DNA of 64,000 nucleotides from Phanerodontia chrysosporium (Eukaryota > Basidiomycota > Agaricomycetes > Polyporales > Phanerochaetaceae), in NCBI GenBank assembly GCA_001910725.1, contig MJGA01000005.1:1736001-1800000 (forward strand), given 5' to 3'. Both the position numbers and the translations under genes were made by a program. Shown in pieces: positions 45,546 to 55,671 of the stretch (the first letter of the stretch is position 1; each line of letters begins with the position of its first letter). Under the pieces are notes generated by a model, which did not search any database, had not been told where the DNA came from, and saw nothing but the letters and a program-made list of their open reading frames with translations.

Positions 45546-47586
45546 CGCATTCGACGCCATCAAGGCACTCGTCGTGTCCCGCGAGTGCCTCACCACAATC
45601 GACCACAACGACCTCGAGCGCAACAAGATTTTCATCACCACCGACGCCAGCGACTGGCGTACAGGGGCCGTTCTGTTGTACGGACCGTCCCTGGAAGACT
45701 CACGACCTGTCGCGTACGACTCCATGCAACTCCATGGCCCCGAACTCAACTACCCGACTCATGAAAAAGAACTGCTCGCCATAGTACGTGCCATTAAGAA
45801 ATGGCGTACTGATCTGCTCGGAGTTTATTTTCAGGTCTACACGGACCACAAGCCGTTAACACAGTTCAAGAAACAGCGCGACTTGTCCCGGCGGCAAGCA
45901 CGATGGCAGGAGTACATGGGCCAGTACGACTTCGACATCGAGTACATACCCGGCGAAGACAACAGCCCCGCCGACTCCCTATCTCGGTTACCTCCTGACG
46001 ACGTGGTGACCAGAACTGCCACCGTCGCCACCGTGGGCACCCTGCGCATCTCCACCGACCCCGCTTGGTTGGCGACCATCCGCGATGGTTATCGCAAAGA
46101 CCCTTGGTGCAAAACTCTCCTTGGTGACCCCAACGCTATCGGGGTCCACCAAAGAGATGGCCTGCTCTTCGTCGGCGATCGGCTCGTCATTCCACGCGTA
46201 CGCGAAGTCCGCGAAAGCCTATTTCGGCTCGCGCACGACGCTCTGGGGCACTTCGGTGCCGACAAGTCGTACGCCGCGCTCCGCTCGTGCTATTATTGGC
46301 CGCGCATGCGTAAGGACTTGGAGGAGCTCTACGTGCCCTCCTGCGACGATTGTCAGCGCAATAAGTCATCCACACGAAAGCCTACCGGCCCCTTACATCC
46401 ACTGCCGATCCCAGATCGGCGGGGAGGGAGTGTTGCGATCGACTTCATTGGACCGCTCCCTGAAGACGAAGGATACAACTGCATTGCGACGATGACCGAC
46501 CGCGTAGGTGCCGACATGCGTTTTGTACCCACTCGCACAGACATCACGGCCGAGGATTTTGCGGTAATCTTTTTTGACCGTTGGTTTTGCGAAAACGGAC
46601 TGCCGGACGAGATCATCTCAGATCGCGACAAGCTCTGGCTATCGCGATTCTGGAAAGCCTTGCATCGCCTAACGGGCGTAGAGGTTAAGCTCTCATCGTC
46701 GTATCACCCAGAGACCGACGGAGCTAGTGAGCGGACTAACAAAACCTTAATCCAATCTCTCAGGTATCACGTCGCCCGCAATCAGACCGGTTGGGCACGC
46801 GCCCTTCCCCGGATTCGCTTCAACGTGATGAACACTATCAACGCCTCAACCGGATTCTCCCCCTTCCAACTACACCTCGGTCGTTCGCCAAAGCTCATCC
46901 CTCCCATTCACCAACCCACTATCGACGATACCCGGACCGCACACGGATCCGCGGCAACCGAAGCTGCGGATGTCATCAAGCGACTCGATTCCGACCTCCT
47001 CGAAGCTCAAGACAATCTCCGGCTCGCGAAGATCGCACAAGCTCAACAAGCGAATAAACACCGATCTGCAGAGATTCCCTATCAAGTCGGAGATCGCGTC
47101 CTGCTCTCAACCGTCAACCGGCGACGCGACTACATGCAACGCGGAGCCAACCGCGTCGCCAAATTCATGGTCCGCTACGACGGACCTTATCGCATCACGG
47201 CTGCTCACCCCGACACCTCTTCTTACACCCTCGCCCTGCCACGACATATGAAGATCTTCCCCACCTTCCACGCTTCTCTGTTGCGCCCGTACAAGCCCAG
47301 CGACCCCGACCTCTTCCCGAGCCGCAGCAAGACACGACCCCAACCTGTGTTATCCGACGAAGGCTTTGAAGAATGGCCAGTCGAAGCCATCCTCGACGTC
47401 AAGCACCTTCGCCGCGGCGACAAATATCTCGTCCGCTGGCAAGGCTTCGGCCCCGAAGACGATGAGTGGATCCCAGCCGAAGAAGCGCGCCGCCTAAGCG
47501 CCTTTGGAGCTTGGCTCGAGGCCAACGACCCTCTCGCCATACCAGAATGGCGTCGCGAGATGGACCTCGCGACCGGCGAGACGTAG
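45541..47586 (+). pseudogene. pol: Pol of outer element, C-terminal part (RNase H, integrase, chromodomain)
   Basis: The frame resumes at GAFDAIKALVVSRECLTT. RNase H: IFITTDASDWRTGAVLL and the DHKPLTQF strand. Integrase: HDALGHFGADKSYAALRSCY with CDDCQ (HHCC), then AIDFIGPLP, EIISDRDKLW and SSYHPETDGASERTNKTL (DDE). Chromodomain: VEAILDVKHLRRGDKYLVRW, FGPEDDEWIP. The stop is TAG at 47584-47586. The part is intact in itself but separated from RT by the nested element. Confidence 0.92.
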
Positions 47587-47602
47587 CGAATTTTTTTCGC
47601 CC

Positions 47603-47611
47603 GGGGAGGAG
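47603..47611 (+). other. Polypurine tract of outer element
   Basis: ggggaggag abuts the 3' LTR, which begins tgtaac at 47612. Confidence 0.75.
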
Positions 47612-47830
47612 TGTAACCCTGGCCTGGGGGTTACCACGACACTTGCCTAATTTGGACATGGACCTTTTCCCGCGCCGCCCTTCGTCGTGCTCCTTAGCTC
47701 ACGCTACCACGACGAAGGTATGCTCTTCACTTGTACTATAATATCTGAGCTCACGCTACCACGACGAAGGTCAAATATACCTTGTTCCTGTTCTATCGTC
47801 CGAGTGTATCCGACACATCGTCGGATTCCA
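47612..47830 (+). repeat. 3' LTR of outer element
   Basis: 219 bp, apparently identical to 33963-34181. On the minus strand it supplies about 20 foreign codons and the TGA (47771-47773) that now end the truncated secreted gene. Confidence 0.95.
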
Positions 47831-49241
47831 GCGGGCCTCAGCGTGGCGAGCAAGCAGCTCCACGAGCTCACGAGCCTGGGTGCTGTTGGACGCGGAGCCG
47901 CCGAAGAGGTCGCCGAGAATGCTGCCACCGCTGATGGCGATGCTGCCGATGTTCCCCAGCGTCTTGAAGAGACTCCCAAGAGCGACCGCACCGCTGGCAT
48001 CCGTCGGGTCCGTGCCGCGACGGAGGAGCTGCTCGATGACATCGCGCGTCTGCGTGCTGTCCGACGATCTAGGGCCATAGAGTCAGTACACAGGTGCCCA
48101 TGGACAGCAGGTGCGATACGCACCCTCCGAAGATCGTGTGCAGGATGTTCGCGCCGCTGCTGGCGATGCTGAAGCCGTTGGCGATCTGTTCGAGGTTGGG
48201 CACCTTCAGGGCCCCGCTTTCGCTGTCAACAGCGTCTGCGAGCTCTCTGTCGATGATAACAGTCGGTAAGTACCATGCCTGTTAGGACGTGGAGATATAT
48301 ACTTACCGCTTGATGGGAAGCAGGCTGAGGACCGTCTGGATAATACTGCCAATGTCGATGGCACCACTGCCATCTGCGCTTGCCGCAGTAGTGACATTGC
48401 GTGCCTGCAGCACAGCCATAATCTCGTCACGCTTGGTGCTATTCCCAGAGCTGCCAACGATGGTCAATGTAGCCCAACACACTGCCGTTCAGCGCACGCA
48501 CCCCCCGAAGATATCGTGGAAAATGTTCGCGGCAGCCGATGCGATGCTGAAACCATTCGCCACGTTCTCGAGAGTGGAGCCCGACGACGACTCGGAGGTT
48601 GTGCTCGAGACCTTGGGAGCTGCACCCCTGCGAGCGACATGCGTCACCAGGTCGCGCTGTTGGTTATTGGATCCGCTGTTGCCCGACGTCAGCAGATACT
48701 CAGGGAGGGAGAGAAACCGCGGAGACATACCCGCCCAACAGGCTGCCGATGGCGCTGATGATATCCTCACCGATGCTGACGATGTTGAGCGAGCCGCTCT
48801 GGTCAGCGCCCGAGTTCTGGCGGGAGAGCAGGAGAGACCCGAGGTCGTCTCTTTTCAGCAGCCTCTCGAGCTCCTCGAGGTCGCGCCGGCTAGCCGTGCC
48901 ATTGCCGCCAAAGACGGAATCGAAAATGCCCTTCACGATGGGCGCAGCAGCGGAGGCGATGCCGAGACCGGTGGCGACCTTGCCGAGGCTCAAGGCCACG
49001 GAGTCGCCTGCTGCGTTTCCGCTCGCGGCACGCGCTACGACATCCGGCTGCACACCGAAAGGGTCGCTACTACTGAGGTGAGTATGACAAGGAACAAAGA
49101 GGCACTGGCCACGTACGTCGATATCCCGCCGAAGGGGGTGCACATATCCCCGCCAAGGTTGCAGATCTTGAGCACGGGGACGGCGAAGACGTTGCTGGAG
49201 GCCGCGAGGACGCAGACAGCGGTGACAGAGATAAAGCGCAT
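47771..49241 (-). pseudogene. Secreted repeat protein, copy A, C-terminus replaced by an LTR
   Basis: The signal peptide MRFISVTAVCVLAASSNVFA is followed by modules of a hydrophobic Gly/Ser segment (for example NGFSIASAAANIFHDIFGG) and a polar segment with basic pairs: ASRRDLEELERLLKRDD, QQRDLVTHVARRG, STKRDEIMAVLQARN and TQTRDVIEQLLRRGTD. Six exons join by GT-AG introns, most of them in phase 2 after GG, so exons match repeat modules. The [KR]R-[DE]... segments look like kexin (Kex2) sites, suggesting a precursor cut into peptides in the Golgi. The coding sequence runs into the outer retrotransposon after HAEAR. The original ending, RRDMVLTA and TAA, is still visible at 33938-33962. Only 6-7 codons are lost, so the product may still be made. 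Confidence 0.8.
47831..47835 (+). repeat. Target-site duplication of outer element, right (GCGGG)
   Basis: Exact copy of 33958-33962, and part of an Ala-Arg codon pair of the secreted gene. Confidence 0.9.
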
Positions 49242-50003
49242 GATTATTAGCACGGAAGGGAAGGTCGAGAAAGTTTCGAATGCGAAGGGCTGCAAGACCA
49301 GTCAGAATACTTTGCAACCGGCAAGACTGAGAGCCTTGTAAGCACATACCAGCCTGTGCCGGATTGTAGAATGTAGTTGAAGTGGAGCTTCCAGAGCTGA
49401 GGAAACCCACAGCACAGTCGGTCCTATTTATGCGCAACAGGACCCTGTTGCACGGTTTGACATCTGCTGAGCAGCATCGCCATAAAACTGCTGTAGGATA
49501 CCTGTCGTGCCCAAGAGCGCACCGGTCATCAATTTTAGATGTGGACTTTGCACGCCGTCGCCATTGACATCGACCGTTTCCCTACGCTAGCTGGTATGAG
49601 CTGTGTCAGTAGAAGGGAAACGCACTGCACGTCGACTGAAGCAGTCGATGGCATCGAGGACGTACTGTTGAACATCAAGCCCCTTGACTCCATTGACAGA
49701 TGGAAGAGCCAGTGGATAGAGGCCATCCACAAGTTTCCGTAGGGACGAACTCGTCGGCGAATGTTTCTACGATCTTGTAGCAGCGTATATCGAAATGTCA
49801 CTGCTAGCGGTTGAGGCATTTCTCCGCGATATTCCCGGCGAGTGCACCGGACGCGTCACTCTAAGCGCCATTCGCGCCTCGCGTAAGGCCCAACTTATCC
49901 TTGACCTCCGACATGGCAGACGACTTCTCAGCTGGCTGGCAGCTCACAGGGTCTGACCACGGTGTTTTCAGGTGTGTGCCCACGCCGTCGAAGGCTACAC
50001 AAA
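47836..50003 (-). repeat. Duplicated segment, copy A, main part
   Basis: The gene body, divergent promoter and first UCH exon match about 53650-55765 in the same order and orientation (for example ctccgcgatattcccggcg and cttatccttgacctccgac). Similarity ends about 30 bp into the first UCH intron. Confidence 0.85.
49913..49973 (+). pseudogene. UCHL5 first-exon fragment (pseudogene)
   Basis: MADDFSAGWQLTGSDHGVF is a copy of the start of the full gene at 55672, with Glu-to-Gly and Pro-to-His changes in the conserved ESDPGVF motif. Homology stops shortly after the donor gtgtgtgcccacgcc. No further UCH exon follows. It may still give transcripts, because the promoter was copied too. Confidence 0.85.
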
Positions 50004-50640
50004 TCCAACCTGGATTCTCTCGACGCCTCGATCAACTCTGTATGGAAAGGACTACCTCTCAGTCTCCACGTCCTCTCCTTCTCTCACCTCTCTTCAAGTT
50101 GAAACGCGTGTCTCTGTCTCCTCATGTGTAACGGTGCCCTGACTATCTCCCGAAGAATACCGGAGCGGTCCCAAGGGTCTGATATGCCTTCCGTATCCTC
50201 GAGTCTCCGAAGTCCGAACGCAATTACAGCGCACTGGCCGACGCGGAAGACAATCCAAGTATCTGTTGTCTGAAGGTGGGCACGGTTTGAAGCCAGACGT
50301 CTACCATCTACATTACACGCTGATATCGCGTTAACGTTGTACATTTCTTGATGGACATGGCACGTAGCAGAGGGCAACTCTACATTTGCGGTATGTGTGC
50401 TACGATATTGTATACAGAGACAAATGGCAGCATCGCGCTCGCACGATGACGAAAAGAACACACGTCCACATCCAGATGCTCTGCATTCATTCTTAGTGCC
50501 GCGTCATGCACCATAGGATCGTGGTCGAATTCTGGCCCTGGCCTGATACTGGCATCACATGTACGCGAACCTCCGCGGGTCCATGCATTGCGTATACTAC
50601 CAGAGTCAGCAGCTCCAACCCAACAACCTCGGGAGAAGCC
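50004..50640. other. Unassigned sequence beyond duplication breakpoint
   Basis: About 640 bp between the end of copy A and the GH79 remnant. No gene recognised. Confidence 0.45.
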
Positions 50641-51690
50641 TCTCGGTCCCGTTCTTCCGCGCGATTATCGCCTCGTCGAATGCCCCGCCGTCTGCTGCTG
50701 AACGTGTCGCTCGAGGTTTTCGCCTTCCCGGGGTACGCCATGCTGCCAGTGCCCGCGATCGCGAACTACCTCGCGAACCTCGCGGTGCTCCGCCTGCCGT
50801 CCACATTGGTGGCACGACGCAGTGCGTAGGTTTCTCGTAAGATGTGCCTGCTGTCCTGATGTTTGGTAGGGACGGTGCGACATTGTACCCGAGCCTTGAC
50901 GAGGCCCATGAACTACACCGCCGCGTCTCCCACAAACATGCCCGCGCCGCTGATGTTTGGCCCGCGGTAACTTGCAGCTCCCGGGCGAGGTCATGCTGGG
51001 CCCGCACCCCAAACTGGACAACCATTCCGCCAGCCTCGCGGCGGCGGTCCTAGCGAAGCAGACGATGCCCAACCTGCTTGCCATTGAAATGAGAAACGAT
51101 TGCTCGCATGCTGCGAAGATCATTGGCGCGGCTTTGTGGATCGTCGACTACGTGCTTGAGGGCGCCCTGAACGGGGTTAATCGGCTGTACTTCCACCAAG
51201 GCACTATATCGAACTACGTGAGTACCCAGACATACTCTTGCCGTCGCTCTATGCGCTGACGACGAGGCAGGAACGTTGTTTCTGGGGACAAGATTCCATT
51301 TTCTGCCTATAACATGGCGCCGCGCTTGTCACCGAGTCCCTATGGCGCAGAGGTAGCCATGCTGGATGACGGCACGGGTGCGATGGGTGTCTATGCGGTT
51401 TCCGACGGCTTGGGCAGCCTGGTGCGGGTGCTCTTTATCAACACGAGCTACTATGCCTGCAGCGGGACCCGTGTGTCGTCGACGGTCGCCCTCAGCGGTC
51501 TCAGGCTTTGGCGGGGACGAAGCAGGCGGGGCCGCTGACGGCGCCAGGCGCGATGGCGGCCTCTCATGAGGTAACGATCGGAGGTAGTTCGTTGTCCACG
51601 GCGGCGTGCGCTCGGAGCGAGGCGCAGACAATGTGGAGCGTGACGGTCGCAGCGGGCGGGATATCAGTTTCAGTGAGGGGATCGAAGACC
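50641..51690 (+). pseudogene. GH79 beta-glucuronidase-like pseudogene
   Basis: Fragments in different frames follow the order of a fungal GH79 enzyme. They are NVSLEVFAFPGYAMLP..IANYLANLA; then APPAVHIGGTTQ; after a GT-AG intron, DGATLYPSLDEA; NYTAASPTNMPAPLMFGP; LPGEVMLGPHPKLDN; AKQTMPNLLAIEM; GVNRLYFHQGTISNY; SPYGAEVAMLDDGTGAMGVY; and a C-terminal beta-domain with INTSYY and EAQTMWSVTVAAG. At least three frame changes, an in-frame TAA and an internal deletion where the catalytic glutamates should lie make it non-functional. GH79 enzymes act on glucuronic acid in arabinogalactan or similar glycans. The many breaks here go beyond the single-base pattern seen elsewhere. Confidence 0.7.
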
Positions 51691-51702
51691 GGGAGATGTC
51701 AC

Positions 51703-51720
51703 GCCATCAGCAAAAAAATA
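51703..51720 (+). repeat. Terminal inverted repeat, left
   Basis: gccatcagcaaaaaaata, a perfect inverted match to 53404-53421. Confidence 0.8.
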
Positions 51721-53403
51721 ACTGCTAGATCAGGCTTGACCAGGGCTACCAGGGCAGATCAGCGTTGCCAGACTGAGATTGAGATTGAGATCTCTGACAT
51801 GCGATCTATAAGCGTGACCATGCTTATCAGCCTGATAGCACAGATCAGGCTTGCCAGTATGGGAAGCTAGATCAGCGATGACCAGGACTGGTAATGCCTG
51901 ACAATGCATGGCAGCAGCGGCAGTTGCGAGGCACATATTTGGATTGCGTCGGGCTGCTTTTCGGGCTCGTTCCGTATATTTTAGACAATAGAATCGATTT
52001 ATTCATGAGGATACGGTACAGGGTATAGTACACAAGTGGTTGGGTGACAGATGCAGATCGGGATGGACAGCAGGTGGCACCACATACTTGCGTCGCTCGC
52101 GCACCAGCCGCGCACAACACTGATTACACTAGAAGAATGCTTACACCAGGTGCTGCCAATGGGGTGTGTTGAAATTGAGCGAGGCACCGAGCGCAGCGAT
52201 GAGCCTGGCGAAGGGAAGCGAGTGGACGTCAGTACGAGAGCGCCAGAGAGTGGAAGGCTGATCACGTACGTGTGCGAGATCCTGCGCCAACGGTGTATGC
52301 TGTGTAACACGGCAGGTCAGATAAGAACAAAAAGAGTGGGTGGTGACGCACACTCCGGGTGATAAATCTCGGCGGCCTCGCATGCGCGGCTTGCATGAAA
52401 GCTGTAGAAGGTCGTAAGCCAAACGGTCACATCCACGGTATGATGTACGCGCAAGGGGGGCTGCAGACGCACCTGACGGAGAGCAGGCTGAGTGTTCTGT
52501 AGGAGCCCTGGGCTACAGATGGCGAGTAATTAACAAGGATGTATGCGCACATATAATGGGACTTACAGTTCAAGTATGGCCGCATTGCTACGGCTTCACA
52601 TTCTGTCCAGGGGAATGCCCATATTAACATGACTGGCCTATCATGATAGGGAACACTGAGAAGACGTACATGAGAGCGGCGGGCACAATGTGTTCGCCTC
52701 GGGGCCGAGTGAGGCAGGATCATTCGGACGGGGGAAGGGTGCCAGGAGCGAGAAACATGGTGGTACGACGGAGAGAGCAGGGCAGAGGGAAAAGACGCTT
52801 TATATGCGTTGGAGATGGACTTCGCTTCTCGGACACTTCGACGTCACCGTCCTTGGGCATGACGCGTCTGTCACGGGTTTGAAGTCCTGGTAAGCAGAGA
52901 GCGTCACAGGTAAGTCACAGTGTGACCCGGTAAGCCGTTTTGTTGTAAGCGTCGGCTTCCGTGCTTTGTGCTAGCACCTCCGCCGCATGCCGCACGCACC
53001 ACTGCTATGTGCAGTCGCGGTAGCAACGCTGCGCTTTCCGCAGAACCAGAAGCATCCTCATACTGCCTTTCCGAACCCCATTTGGCAATATAAGTTGTAC
53101 TCGGATGAGTGAGCGTGCTCCGGACGCAGCGCCGAAGTGAAACCTTGCTGGCCCAGTGCTTCAATGGCGCACTCAGGAAGTGAAACAACAGTGAATTGTC
53201 ATCACTGCTCATCAAATCTCACACAGATATTAACATTACCATTCATGACCTTACCATGCCATCCAGCATCAGCACGGCGAGCCATGACCAGGCATGACCA
53301 GGCATTACCAGGCATTATCAGACTGGCGCGCGTTTGCCGTCGCAGGCCAGCGCTAGTCTGACTGACACCGCCTTGCCAGCCCTACCATACTAGATCTGTG
53401 ACC

Positions 53404-53421
53404 TATTTTTTTGCTGATGGC
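53404..53421 (-). repeat. Terminal inverted repeat, right
   Basis: tatttttttgctgatggc, the reverse complement of 51703-51720. Confidence 0.8.
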
Positions 53422-53712
53422 AAAGCTCTCAATAACCTGGCGCTGCGCTGACGGTTGTGCTCGCTTCGGCCGATACCCTCAATGTTGCACCGATGTGCCG
53501 TGTGCAGGAGCATCCGTAGGTAGCACTTCGAGCTTTGATTCTACTCGGTCTCAAACTGTACTAGTTACAGTGGCTACGAAACACTTGAACATTCCTACTG
53601 CATCATGGCACCTATGTCCATCGCCGCATCCATACGAAGAAATATAGGCAGTCGCCCCCATCTCTCTGCGAGCCTCAGCGTGGCGAGCAAGCAGCTCCAC
53701 AAACTAGCGAGC

Positions 53713-54996
53713 CTAGGCACTGTTGAGCGTGGGACCGCCTAGGAGAATGGATCCGATCTTGTAGACGATATCCTGGAGCGAAATTGCCTCGCTGCTGTCG
53801 TCAGTGTCCTGTGTAGCGCTGCGAGCGACGTGCTCCACGAGCTCGCGGGCCTGCGTGTTACCCGACGGAGCAGAGCCGACGGGGTCGGCGAGGAGGCCCC
53901 CGCCGTTGATCGCGATACTGCCTATGTTTCCCAGTGTCTTGAAGAGGTTGCCAATGGCAATCGCCCCGCTGGTATCCGACGAGTCCGTGCCACGGCGGAG
54001 CAGCTGCTCGATGACCTCGCGCCTCTGCGCGCTGTTTGAGGTCCTGTAGCTATGGCGTCAATAAATTGGTACGCGTGGCACCAAGTAAGATACGTACCTG
54101 TCAATAAGCGACTGGAGGGCTTGAAGGCCGCTGTTAGCAAGCCCCCCAAGTTTGAGGCCGCCCAGATTCAGAGCCGCGCTCTCGTTGTCAGCGTCTGCGA
54201 GCTCGCTAGCGTACACAAGGGACGTCAATCCCCGGTCACTTCCAGAGATGACGGCATGAACACTGACCGCAGTCCGAGTAGAGGCTTGAGAAGACTGACA
54301 GGATCAATGGCACCGCTTTCATCTGCGCTTGTCACAGCCTCGCGCTTGGTATTGTTACCAGAGCTGTCCGATGCAGTGAGAATAGCTCGATGCGCCGTTC
54401 TGACGGCGTACGTACCCTTCAAAAATATCGTGGAGGATGTTCGTTGCAGCTGAAGCAATGCTCAATCCGCTCGCCACGTTCTCGAGAGTGGAGCCTGACT
54501 TCGGCACAGAGGTCGCTGCCCTGCGGGCGGTGTACATGTCAAGGTCACGGCGCTGGCTATCAGAGCGGCTGGCATCAAAGTCAGCAGAAAAGTAGGAGAA
54601 TACATGGAAAAATACGTACGAGCTGATACCCGTGAGGATGCTTCCGATTTTTTGCACGATGCTGGCAAGGCTGAGTGAGCCACTCTGATCAACAGCAGAG
54701 TCCTGACGGGGAACATAGGGCGTTTCGGGACCCCGAGTATTGAACAGCCGCTCGAGATCCTCGACGTTGCGCCGGCTAGCTGCGCCATTGCTGTCAAAGA
54801 TCGCTTGCAAAGCCCCGGACGCCGAGGAGATAGCAGCGCCGATGCCTGAAGAGAGGGAGGCACCCCCACCCGACACCAGGCCGGCGCCGTTGTCGCGACG
54901 AGAGACATAGAGCTGAGCGTTCTGACCCAGTGGGACGGCGAAAACATGGCTAGAGGCAGCTAGAACGCAGACAGTGGCGACAGAGATGAAGCGCAT
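53713..54996 (-). CDS. Secreted modular repeat protein with Kex2-like sites, copy B
   Basis: The signal peptide MRFISVATVCVLAASSHVFA is followed by VSRRDNG, ASRRNVEDLERLF, SQRRDLDMYTARRAA, NTKREAVTSAD, AQRREVIEQLLRRGTD and TQARELVEHVARS. Hydrophobic Gly/Ser segments (ASGLSIASAATNILHDIFEG, KTLGNIGSIAINGGGLL) separate them. Six exons with GT-AG introns of about 50 nt fall at equivalent points of the repeats. Acidic seven-residue units bracketed by basic pairs (RR-EVIEQLL-RR, RR-DLDMYTA-RR) suggest processing by Kex2. The frame ends TAG at 53713. Beyond it the same frame still encodes VELLARHAEARR as in copy A, after a second TAG. So copy B has lost its ancestral C-terminus by nonsense mutation. 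No known domain. About 345 residues. Confidence 0.8.
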
Positions 54997-55671
54997 GATT
55001 ATCGTATGACGCGTAGGAGGATAGGGAGGTCGAAGGTGTCTCAAATGCAAAGGGCTGCAAGTCCGGTCAGACCAGTACACGACACTAGAATTCTGGGACT
55101 TACCAGCCTGTGCCGAGTCGTAAAATGTAAGCTGAAATGGAGCTTCCGGAGCTGGGGAAAGTGGGAGGCTAGCCAATACTATTTATACGCCAGAGGGTAT
55201 GGTGGGTTGGCGAGGTTCGCGTCTACTACAGCAGCATTGCGGCAGAAAGGCTGACATGACAGCTGCACGAGAGTATGCACTCATCACAAATGCTATTTAT
55301 GGACTTCAGGGTTGCTTGTTTGCCCTCGGAGTGGTTTCCTACGGTTGTTGCATTAGCTGTACTGGTGGAAGAGAAAGGCACTGCCGTGCGTGGACAGAAG
55401 GTCGATGGCATCGAGGATATCTTCTTGAGCATCGAAACCGCGCGTCTCCACTGACAGATGAACAAATTAGTCTTGCGTGAACAACCATCCACAAGTCTCC
55501 ATAGGGACTAGTTCTGGTCTGTCTAGTCGAGCCCGCAACAGCCGGAAGACAACTTCAGTTGGCGCTAGTAGCAATGATTTCTCCGCGATATTCCCGGCGA
55601 GTGCGCCGGACGCGTCACTCTAAGCGCCGTCCGCGCCTCGCGTAGGGTCCAACTTATCCTTGACCTCCGAC
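54997..55671. promoter_or_regulatory. Divergent promoter, secreted gene B / UCHL5
   Basis: About 675 bp, partly conserved with 49242-49912. A TATA-like tatttatacgcc lies near 55180 for the secreted gene. The block ctccgcgatattcccggcg to cgacatgg just upstream of UCHL5 is the best-conserved part of the duplication and probably holds its core promoter. Confidence 0.5.

Larger units (their letters stand above)
33963..47830 (+). mobile_element. Outer Ty3/gypsy chromovirus (LTR retrotransposon), interrupted
   Basis: The element is bounded by 219-bp LTRs that look identical by eye (TG...CA ends) and a 5-bp TSD. On the plus strand it has gag, protease, reverse transcriptase, RNase H, integrase and a C-terminal chromodomain, the order that defines Ty3/gypsy chromoviruses. 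Without the nested element it is about 6.1 kb. Pol is split at 37753 by the nested element. Two further one-base gaps in C runs (near 35539-35542 and 35751-35755) put gag, the linker and pol in three frames. The chromodomain may guide integration to marked chromatin. No classical tRNA-complementary TGG primer site follows the 5' LTR. Confidence 0.95.
51703..53421. mobile_element. Candidate DNA transposon with 18-bp terminal inverted repeats
   Basis: 1,719 bp between perfect 18-bp inverted repeats. Just inside the ends lie clusters of related short words: on the left ccagggctaccagggc, atcaggcttg (twice) and ccaggactggtaatgcctg; on the right ccatgaccaggcatgacc and aggcattaccaggcattatc. These resemble the subterminal repeats of hAT- or KDZ-like elements. 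No transposase domain is recognised in the interior, so it may be non-autonomous or carry captured sequence. No clear target-site duplication was found, which lowers confidence. It sits directly after the GH79 pseudogene. Confidence 0.55.

Noticed and set aside
51703..53421. Firm assignment to hAT or KDZ superfamily
   Set aside because: No transposase and no target-site duplication could be seen, so only a generic TIR element is claimed.
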